Below, one piece after another: positions 27,601 to 33,104 of a DNA stretch of 64,000 bases (position 1 is its first letter; each line of letters starts with the position of its first letter). The DNA lies in assembly GCA_018267825.1 (NCBI GenBank), contig JAFDXR010000019.1, forward strand, positions 1 to 64,000, given 5' to 3'. This stretch comes from Bacteroidota bacterium. Its GTDB lineage: Bacteria > Bacteroidota > Bacteroidia > B-17B0 > Aurantibacillaceae. The position numbers were made by a program, and so were the translations under genes. The notes under the pieces were generated by a model. It was not told the origin of the DNA. It ran no database searches and saw only the letters and a program-made list of their open reading frames with translations.

Positions 27601-29128
27601 TGGATGTAATACCCGAGCCTGACCAACTATAGGTAATATAGCTATTGGCAGCTGTTGAGAGTGTAACAGTTGATCCGGCACATGGTGCAGATGGGGTGAC
27701 AGATATCGTGAGGGCTGTTGGGCATGGATTTGTATAATTGATCTGTAACTTCGGTCTCATAGTAGCTACTGTATAATCGCTACTTGCAAAATACATAGCC
27801 GCATAACTCTGCGGTGTTTCATTTTGAAGCTGGATTGTCCATCCCTTATTTCCAGAGGGTGTTGAGATCATGTCCTGAACCTGAGAGGTCACATCAATCA
27901 GTTTATTGTCGGTAGATGTGGAAGTTGCCGACAGTGAAATTGAACCCGTTGTTATTGTTGCCGGCAATGTTGCCCAGGTTACAGAGTTCTCACCCCATGC
28001 AGTTGTATTGCGGTACAAATAAGATGCATTGGACATACCCAATTGGTTGTGAGAGGTTCCGTAGAGTGTAAGTGTTGCTGAATTGACAATCGCGTTGGTC
28101 GGAATATGAGACAAATCAAATTCAATGGTAGACCTCTCTTTGAACCAGCCTCCCGAAGTTCCCCGAATGGCTGCGAATGCTGTCGAATTTGGACCAGGTG
28201 TATTGAGATAGGTTACGCCATCATCGCCCAGGGCCAGGTATGAATCTTTACCTGCCAGAGCATCCGGCTGATAGGTAGCAGCGAGCGAAGCATAACCTGC
28301 ACAAAGGGCCAAAATTTTCCCGACGCTTTTTCCATTGGCGTCAGTTACTGTTACGGTGTACATTCCGGCCCCTACACCTGTAATACTGGATGTTGTTGCT
28401 CCTGTGGACCAACTGTAGGTATATGGTGACTTTCCTTTGGTAATAGATGTCCGAATGGTTCCATCAGTAGAAGCCGTTGTTGTTGGAGCTGTCATCGTTG
28501 TTGTCACGATCATGGGCAATTCATACTTAACCTCCAATTTTGGTCGGAGAGAAGCTGTTGCCCCATCACTACTTGAAAATATAAACTGTCCGGCAGTCGT
28601 TTCATTCTGCAACTGAAGCATCCATCCATAATTTATTGCTGGCACATTTACCATGGTTTGTACGTGGTTCGAAACGTCGACAGTATAAGTAGTCAATGTG
28701 GTGCTTGGGATCGAAATCTGATCAGTAGTAATGGAGCTCCCGCTGAGAGTATTCCAATTACAGGTACTTTCAACCCAACCCGCACTGATCCGTCTTAAAT
28801 AACAAGCATTTGTTCCGGTAACAGTTCCACTCGAAAGCGTGAGTTTTGCTGAGATCACATATGCATCCTTTGGAATTCCGGAAAGGTCGAATTGAAAAAC
28901 ACCACGCTGCAAGCTTACTACGGTTGATACAACTTTAACCATCTTGGCTCCCACAGTAACATCTGAACCATAGTTGGTGGTGGGATTTGTACTCTCGAGA
29001 ATAGCATCTTTTCCTGAAGTGCCATCCGGCTGAAATGTAACGGTTGTATCTGTCTGAGCAAATCCCCCGATCGAAATAAGCATAAACGAAGACAGAATAA
29101 CAATTCTGAAAAAAAGATTTTTATACAT
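24635..29128 (-). CDS. Giant DNRLRE/Ig-like secreted protein
   Basis: 1,497-aa secreted protein. The start at 29128 gives a clean signal peptide (MYKNLFFRIVILSSFMLISIGGFAQ). Two DNRLRE (CBM96-like) domains are visible, at roughly 25-215 (RGVFQFDLSGIP...W...CNWNTL) and 290-480 (RSTIEFDLSHIP...WATLPA), separated by an Ig-like SprB-type repeat (TDGTIRTSITKGKSPYTYSW). Four tandem Ig-like units of ~75 aa follow (PTLTITNSPTITCSSPTVV... and variants) and then a ~600-aa C-terminal part. The C-terminus (YYILEIYNEKGLKEYVRFYTN) resembles a sorting domain only loosely. It heads the packed operon together with the small protein ahead of it. A role in surface display or adhesion is inferred. Confidence 0.75.
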   Translation of the reverse strand: MYKNLFFRIVILSSFMLISIGGFAQTDTTVTFQPDGTSGKDAILESTNPTTNYGSDVTVGAKMVKVVSTVVSLQRGVFQFDLSGIPKDAYVISAKLTLSSGTVTGTNACYLRRISAGWVESTCNWNTLSGSSITTDQISIPSTTLTTYTVDVSNHVQTMVNVPAINYGWMLQLQNETTAGQFIFSSSDGATASLRPKLEVKYELPMIVTTTMTAPTTTASTDGTIRTSITKGKSPYTYSWSTGATTSSITGVGAGMYTVTVTDANGKSVGKILALCAGYASLAATYQPDALAGKDSYLALGDDGVTYLNTPGPNSTAFAAIRGTSGGWFKERSTIEFDLSHIPTNAIVNSATLTLYGTSHNQLGMSNASYLYRNTTAWGENSVTWATLPATITTGSISLSATSTSTDNKLIDVTSQVQDMISTPSGNKGWTIQLQNETPQSYAAMYFASSDYTVATMRPKLQINYTNPCPTALTISVTPSAPCAGSTVTLSTAANSYITYSWSGSGITSSTTTSAILSNTLTNSQTFTLNAGSCGTKTVQVNYGALPTITLTPSTPSITCTNTAVVITSSTSASSPGYTWSPGGATTSSLSVTSGNTYTLLVKDGITTCTNTKTITVATNTTVPTLTITNSPTITCSSPTVVITSTTTTTTSGASYTWSPSGGTASSASVTTGGTYTLLIKDGTNGCTLTKTVSISTNTTVPTLTITNSPTITCSSPTVVITSTTTTSGATYSWSPVAGSTSSLSVTASGTYSLKVTDPANGCTITKTVSISTNTTTPTLTITNSPTINCTNPSAVLTSTSTTSGVTYTWSPGGANTSTLAVISGGTYTLLAKDPANGCILSRTVTVSSPLSSSAGITDYVNDTTRGQVNLCLMGGTPPYTVAWSGFKYPSVQAMYNKFKTDFAGITLDSTIFKSKLDSLRRQTSSSNLIPGTYSVTVYDQSDSLILFNTVGMSMLQNAAAGVTTATSSIGTRTSGKTIYTYGNGLSISQSGTYVSGSHYYISANHLEFTDNFSLGFEIARKTDAIDVGLRKDSTQIDGTSTDMSPNAGFHFKGDGTYTIIFKGSTIYSGTLNDGDRFMMTTNTETHQLAYYQNETKMTYSDYTNLSSTVGFSPKFVFKSAGGVINGIKIVPEKKYLTSSITTIVTDVSCDNLCSGSINAAGRYILASSPVKYELYSTTSPAVLLSTLTPSGPNNVTFSNLCAGTYTIKYYYTTIFGANGNFSQSATVAFKPNWTHTQGVNVNSTDYSLTKNSTGTVNGQEDAGASSCNALNMGSNGWFEVTAPTQYGANMIGLSNSDPDFLSASIGYKMLIWRFFVIGDTRIYYIPGLTTGVNLGTFTSTDKFRFEKNGSNIKMYQNNVNIGQFTGVTNQSYIADVTMNIINGDVNHPRVSFGCSGPFVYAIPKEKPDGTYYKANSRLLYIKYDEKYIDESLKFNVYDASHTLVNTSSMSTITKKYGNNWLSLDFSSVSGLSTNAYYILEIYNEKGLKEYVRFYTN
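26575..27492 (-). repeat. Four tandem Ig-like coding repeats
   Basis: Within the DNRLRE protein, four units of about 230 bp encode ~75-aa Ig-like domains with the frame ITC/INC...VVITST...YTWSPGG...TYTLL.KD...C...TKTV. Stretches such as the code for TLTITNSPTITC are nearly identical between neighbouring units at the DNA level, which suggests recent unit duplication. Confidence 0.75.
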
Positions 29129-29138
29129 AAATGTGTTT

Positions 29139-29576
29139 TTAAAATTCGTCGTCAAATGTAAAACTGTCACCTGGCTTTAAACCTACTATATCCAGGTGGA
29201 TACCATGCCGTGTGAGGAGGGAGATGTCACCAAGCGGTATGCGCCATATCAAACTGTTTATTTTATAAGCCCCCAGGTCGGCCACATTTGCAGACCTTAA
29301 AACTGAATTGGCCTTATATGCTGTATCTTTTACAATTACCTGACTTCCTGAAGAAAAGAGTGTCAGCTTTACATGAAGACTATCAATAAGTGTATCATTT
29401 AATGCAATCTCTATATAACGCTCATATGCTGTATCCATAGTTGCTGAAACAGTATAGGTTGCTGGATTTGTTTTTACCTGGGCATTAACAAAAGATGATT
29501 GTGCTTTTGCGTGATTTACCAGAAAAAAAAATTCCAATAAACATGTGAATCTGAAAACGGTGGTTAATGAAGTCAT
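29139..29576 (-). CDS. Small secreted protein heading the RHS operon
   Basis: 145-aa exported protein with a signal peptide (TCLLEFFFLVNHAKAQ). The mature part is a single beta-rich domain (YTVSATMDTAYERYIEIALN, DSLHVKLTLFSSGSQVIVKD) ending in an acidic tail (DSFTFDDEF). No family recognised. It is the first gene after a good Bacteroidota-type promoter at 29606-29635, and its stop lies 10 bases before the start of the giant DNRLRE protein, so it opens the operon. Confidence 0.6.
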   Translation of the reverse strand: MTSLTTVFRFTCLLEFFFLVNHAKAQSSFVNAQVKTNPATYTVSATMDTAYERYIEIALNDTLIDSLHVKLTLFSSGSQVIVKDTAYKANSVLRSANVADLGAYKINSLIWRIPLGDISLLTRHGIHLDIVGLKPGDSFTFDDEF

Positions 29577-29605
29577 AAAAAAAAATTATACTGTATTCAA
29601 TTTTG

Positions 29606-29635
29606 CAAATGTACTTTTCACTTTGTTAATCTCAA
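29606..29635 (-). promoter_or_regulatory. Promoter of the RHS operon
   Basis: On the minus strand a perfect Bacteroidota -7 box TACATTTG (29613-29606) lies 19 bases after a TTG -33 element (29635-29633). The expected transcript start near 29600 leaves a leader of about 23 bases before the ATG at 29576. It is the only good promoter match I found upstream of this ~22-kb operon. Confidence 0.65.
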
Positions 29636-29639
29636 CAAC

Positions 29640-30175
29640 CATTAAACGGGTTTTTAGCACAATTCGCCTTTTTCAAAATAAAACACAATCTGGTAACGCT
29701 CATTTCATTTTTGTTAAGTGGTTATAAATTTCCGATCATTGGCGATCCCCTGTAAACATTGAATAACGCGGGGACATTAAATAAATTACAAGTCTACTGT
29801 TTTTTAACATTTTACCATGGCGAAAAATATGCATGTTCATAATTCCCGAAAAAACAAGTAAATTTTTACTACGGAAAATACCCATTCAAATAGTTGCCTA
29901 TCATAAATAACGAGGCCCAGGATTCGTTTCCAGTTTCAATTGTGTTTCTAATAATTACTTAAAAAAAGGAGAATTGTTCAAAAATTAAACATGCGAAAAT
30001 CCCATTCTTAATCTCAATATTCCATTTTCGAGACAAATGGATATAAACCCCCGGCCGGATTTAAAGGAAGCAATATCAGTATTAGCCAAACTTAAATTTA
30101 ATCCCCCTGCATGTATATTTTTCATAACACAAACAGACGATCCCGAGATACCCGGTTTGAACCTCTGACATCAAA
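29640..30175. other. AT-rich intergenic region between RHS operon and second array
   Basis: No credible coding frame on either strand. It is rich in A/T tracts, with no repeat that I could match elsewhere in the window. It ends where the diverged array repeat begins (30176). Confidence 0.5.
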
Positions 30176-30240
30176 AAGGTCCTGAAACTGAGGCTTTGAA
30201 AGGTGCAATTTTATAAAAAGTGGTTTAGTGATACATTACC
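30176..30240. repeat. Array repeat, copy 4, internally deleted
   Basis: The left part (30176-30218) matches 4919-4961 of copy 1 and includes the AAAGGTGCA word. The ~95-bp middle section is missing, and the sequence passes straight to the core GGTTTAGTGATACATTACC (30222-30240). The next minus-strand gene has its TAG stop one base further on. Confidence 0.75.
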
Positions 30241-30241
30241 A

Positions 30242-30601
30242 CTAATCACACGCAGGGAAATTCTCCCATTCTCTATCCATATAATTGTTGATTAAACAAG
30301 CAGGGACAAGTGTATCAACTCTATAATTCTCCGAAGGATCACTCTTCAATAGTTTAACAACGATTAAAGAGTCTCTTATCGGAATATCTAAAGATGAAAT
30401 GCAAGACTTATAACTTTTATTTTTATAAGAATACATATAACAATAGTTTATATTATCAGAATTATTCTCGATCTCATACAATTTCGCCACAACATACACA
30501 TGTTCCATATCTATCTTCTCGCGTCTCTTTTTTCCAAGAAAATACAATAAGAAAAAGGCCAGTACAGCTATCAAAAAAACTATTAAATTACGGCTATTCA
30601 T
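30242..30601 (-). CDS. Small membrane-anchored orphan protein, paralogue A
   Basis: 119-aa protein with one N-terminal membrane helix (LIVFLIAVLAFFLLYFLGKKRR) and a ~90-aa exported domain. It is a clear paralogue of the product of 31368-31745. Shared features in order are VVAKLYEIENNSD/TIAKVDEIINNSD, a Tyr-rich strand, a Ser-Leu-Asp-Ile motif, and a C-terminal W-E-x-F/I-P. The stop codon is one base from array repeat copy 4. A tiny frame (18 codons) ends in an ATGA overlap with its start. No family recognised. A membrane-tethered immunity role is inferred from the array context. Confidence 0.55.
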   Translation of the reverse strand: MNSRNLIVFLIAVLAFFLLYFLGKKRREKIDMEHVYVVAKLYEIENNSDNINYCYMYSYKNKSYKSCISSLDIPIRDSLIVVKLLKSDPSENYRVDTLVPACLINNYMDREWENFPACD

Positions 30602-30633
30602 ATCAATACCTGTTTTTTCATATTTACCTTCTT

Positions 30634-30833
30634 CTTCTTTAGCTTGCTACCCATTCATTTAATCGGGTTTCAGTTGCTCTACGCCGCTTTCATTTGTTCC
30701 TTAGAAGTACGCTTTTTTAAAAGTCATTCTATGAAACACATATATCTTGTCCAAAGCTATAACTAAAACAATCCAGTGTTTCAATAAGACAAAAGGCAGG
30801 CTCCGGTTGCTGATGGATTCAGTGATACATTCC
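30634..30833. repeat. Long array repeat, copy 5
   Basis: About 200 bp, nearly identical to 31760-31962. It contains the blocks TTGCTACCCATTCATTT, TTCCTTAGAAGTACGC, TCTATGAAACACATATAT and CTCCGGTTGCTG, and ends in the core GATTCAGTGATACATTCC (30816-30833). On the minus strand it carries TAGCTTTG, a perfect -7 box, placed to drive the next small gene. Confidence 0.85.
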
Positions 30834-30861
30834 GTTTTCGTGGAGGGTGCAGCTCACTCCC

Positions 30862-31341
30862 CTAACCTCTTAACATCTCCAATTGATTAATAAGCTCTTT
30901 CATTTTACTGTTAGACCATGATCCATAATCATACTGCCTTACTTTTAATTGCAAGCTGGGTATCTGTATCAGTAAATAAACTCTACGAGTTCGTGTTATT
31001 AGATCGTATGCCCTTAGCTCTGGCTTAAAATCTTCAAGTTCACATGCATAGGTAGTTTTTGTATTAACTACATCTATTGTAAGGTGTACTTTCCCGCTTG
31101 TTTTATCATAAATAATAGTTTCAATATATTGGTTCGTTCTATCTATTGTTTGATAAAAGAAAAGCAACATATATCCAATAATAACCGACATAATGAACAC
31201 GTTATATTCAAAAGGGTTCCAGCTTCCTATAGTTATTGAGAATACAACATATAGAATAATTGGCTTTATTGCTTGATATTTCAAATAATCAAACACCCTA
31301 TTACTGTAAGAGTTTTTTATGTTAAATATTTCAACTTCCAT
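30862..31341 (-). CDS. Small two-helix membrane orphan protein
   Basis: 159-aa protein with two adjacent membrane segments near residues 25-60 (IKPIILYVVFSITIG and VFIMSVIIGYMLLFFY) and a C-terminal cytosolic beta/alpha domain (SGKVHLTIDVVNTKTTYACE, IPSLQLKVRQYDYGSWS). I preferred the ATG at 31341 over the longer frame because the extra codons read through the repeat core and overlap the upstream gene. No family recognised. Its position between two array repeats suggests an immunity-type cassette gene. Confidence 0.5.
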   Translation of the reverse strand: MEVEIFNIKNSYSNRVFDYLKYQAIKPIILYVVFSITIGSWNPFEYNVFIMSVIIGYMLLFFYQTIDRTNQYIETIIYDKTSGKVHLTIDVVNTKTTYACELEDFKPELRAYDLITRTRRVYLLIQIPSLQLKVRQYDYGSWSNSKMKELINQLEMLRG

Positions 31342-31364
31342 ACCATTTATTTGCTGCAGGAACA

Positions 31365-31380
31365 GATTTAGTGATACACT
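31365..31380. repeat. Array dyad repeat core, copy 6 (truncated)
   Basis: GATTTAGTGATACACT, lacking the final ACC. It supplies the last codons and the TAA stop of the upstream gene (…VYH*), so the repeat has been captured as coding sequence. Confidence 0.75.
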
Positions 31381-31745
31381 GCTGGAATTTGTTCCCAAGT
31401 TTTTCCATATAATGAATCCTGGGCTAATTCTATAGGTAGCTTTTGTTCAACGACCTCATTAATCTTTGGGTCTTTTATTGAAAATCGAATCAACATAAAA
31501 GAATTAGTCGTATGTATATCAAGTGATGTTACGCCCCCTGAAAACTCCTGGTTTCGATACTTATATCTGTATGTATAAGAAAGTCCATCGGAATTATTTA
31601 TGATTTCATCGACTTTTGCTATGGTATAGAAACAGCCCTCATTGATTCGTTCCTTTTTATGTATGCCAAGCAAAACTGCCATCAGTACTATACATACTGA
31701 CACAGCAACTACTATCAAAACTTTCTTATCTATCTTCATTTTCAT
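31368..31745 (-). CDS. Small membrane-anchored orphan protein, paralogue B
   Basis: 125-aa protein with an N-terminal helix (VLIVVAVSVCIVLMAVLLG) and an exported domain paralogous to 30242-30601 (DEIINNSDGLSYTYRYKYRN, VTSLDIHTTNSFM, KTWEQIPAV). The two copies are well diverged in protein while the repeats upstream of each are nearly identical. The last three codons and stop lie in repeat copy 6. Start could be M1 or M3. Inferred immunity-type gene. Confidence 0.55.
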   Translation of the reverse strand: MKMKIDKKVLIVVAVSVCIVLMAVLLGIHKKERINEGCFYTIAKVDEIINNSDGLSYTYRYKYRNQEFSGGVTSLDIHTTNSFMLIRFSIKDPKINEVVEQKLPIELAQDSLYGKTWEQIPAVYH

Positions 31746-31759
31746 CCCTTTTTATTATA

Positions 31760-31962
31760 TTCTTCTTTAGTTTGCTACCCATTCATTTAATCGGGTTTCA
31801 GATCCTCTAAACTGCTTTCATTTGTTCCTTAGAAGTACGCTTTTTAAAAAGTGATTCTATGAAACACATATATCTTGTCCAAAGCTATAACTAAAACAAT
31901 CCAGTGTTTCAATAAGACAAAAGGCAGGCTCCGGTTGCTGGTGGATTCAGTGATACATTACG
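31760..31962. repeat. Long array repeat, copy 7
   Basis: About 200 bp, nearly identical to copy 5 (30634-30833) and matching copy 1 over its right half. It ends in GATTCAGTGATACATTACG (31944-31962), 17 bases from the stop of the gene at 31980. Confidence 0.85.
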
Positions 31963-31979
31963 CCGGATCGGTTACAGCC

Positions 31980-32483
31980 CTACCTTTCAATAAAATTAAT
32001 TCCTTCTACACATTCTTCTATTTTCAATAAAAAATAAGTGCAATTTTTCTTAGTCTCAATCTCCTTCAAAGTATGGCATTCAAAAGGATAATTATCAATG
32101 TAAAAAATCCAGCGCCCTTTTGTCTCTGAAAAACACTTATAGTTTTGTTTCATAATTCTGTTCAAGGGGGAAAGAGTATCTTTGCTGTTATATGGTTCAA
32201 AATAATCTAATAAATGTCCATTATAAGACACGTTTACTGACCTAATACTGTCCAAGTCTCCCTGGAATTGGATCTTATGTGAATTATTAGAAATTAACCT
32301 TTGCCCATCTTTTAGCCCTATTGACACCTCAATATTAGTGTACCGTTTCAATGTATCACCATCTTTTACGACAATTAAATCAGAATTAAAGGCAATTACC
32401 TGGCAGCAGAGCGACTGTGCTCCGAAAACCGAGGATATATAAATAAAAAATCTAACTATATATGACATTAATTCCTTTTTCAT
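31980..32483 (-). CDS. Small exported orphan protein at the head of the second array
   Basis: 167-aa exported protein (signal segment MSYIVRFFIYISSVFGAQSL). The mature domain is beta-rich with scattered Cys (NSDLIVVKDGDTLKRYTN, WIFYIDNYPFECHTLKEIE, NCTYFLLKIEECVE). No family recognised. It is AT-rich and followed by repeat copy 7. Probably the first cassette of the array in transcription order. Confidence 0.5.
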   Translation of the reverse strand: MKKELMSYIVRFFIYISSVFGAQSLCCQVIAFNSDLIVVKDGDTLKRYTNIEVSIGLKDGQRLISNNSHKIQFQGDLDSIRSVNVSYNGHLLDYFEPYNSKDTLSPLNRIMKQNYKCFSETKGRWIFYIDNYPFECHTLKEIETKKNCTYFLLKIEECVEGINFIER

Positions 32484-32547
32484 GTAAAAATTCCGCCCCT
32501 GTTGGTGTTATCACCAACAGTCAATATGCCTGGCTCTCCGATACCAG

Positions 32548-33030
32548 CTATTTAACGATAAAGGCCCGCTCATAGATCAGTTTATCGCCCTGGTAAAACT
32601 GCAGTTTCCATTTACCCTTGAGAAGTTCGTAGTGCTTTACAAATTTGTAATAGGTAAAATGCGTTTCATTAACGGATACCCTCATTTTATTCTCCCAGCG
32701 TTCATAACGCCTGCCCTTCTTGTCTTTCATCGGGTATGGAAATACCCACACACGCTTCAGCGTAACCTCTTTGGCCGATGTGGATGTAACTTTATATTCC
32801 ATGCCAAATGACGTCCCTGTCAGGGCTGGGATGGTATCAACCTGCTCGAGGAATTTATAATGAATAGAATCAGTAGCCATAGCAGAATCAGATGCCAGGA
32901 CATCTTCGTTCTGTGTTTGATACAAGCCATGGTTCATTTCACTGAATACCACGTCAGCGGCTTTATGCCTGAAAACGGAGCAATGTATCAATCCTAAACA
33001 AGCGAATACTATCAGGGCTTTTCTGAGCAT
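32548..33030 (-). CDS. DUF3859-like lipoprotein
   Basis: 160-aa protein with a short lipoprotein-like signal (ALIVFACLGLIHC, Cys17; the His just before the Cys is unusual). The domain VDTIPALTGTSFGMEYKV...VWVFPYPMKDKKG...YYKFVKHYELLKGKWKLQFY has the IPa..G..FG..Y / P.P / El..G.W.fq pattern of DUF3859. It lies 74 bases downstream of ctaD, beyond a strong hairpin, so it is probably transcribed separately or by read-through. Confidence 0.6.
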   Translation of the reverse strand: MLRKALIVFACLGLIHCSVFRHKAADVVFSEMNHGLYQTQNEDVLASDSAMATDSIHYKFLEQVDTIPALTGTSFGMEYKVTSTSAKEVTLKRVWVFPYPMKDKKGRRYERWENKMRVSVNETHFTYYKFVKHYELLKGKWKLQFYQGDKLIYERAFIVK

Positions 33031-33069
33031 ACAAAAACAGTGTACAATAAAGATAAAAGAATAAAAGAA

Positions 33070-33094
33070 AAAAGCCCGGATAAACCGGGCTTTT
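33070..33094. terminator. Strong terminator after ctaD
   Basis: Perfect 10-bp stem AAAAGCCCGG-ATAAA-CCGGGCTTTT. It is A/T-flanked on both sides, so it can act in both directions. It ends the act-cox operon on the minus strand. Confidence 0.85.
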
Positions 33095-33104
33095 AAAATA
33101 TGTA

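Noticed and set aside
31342-31398. Longer start for the two-helix membrane protein
   Set aside because: The extra codons translate the repeat core and overlap the upstream gene.
4919-31962. CRISPR array
   Set aside because: The repeats are separated by genes of 300-500 bp or more, vary in length, and have no uniform spacers or cas genes.
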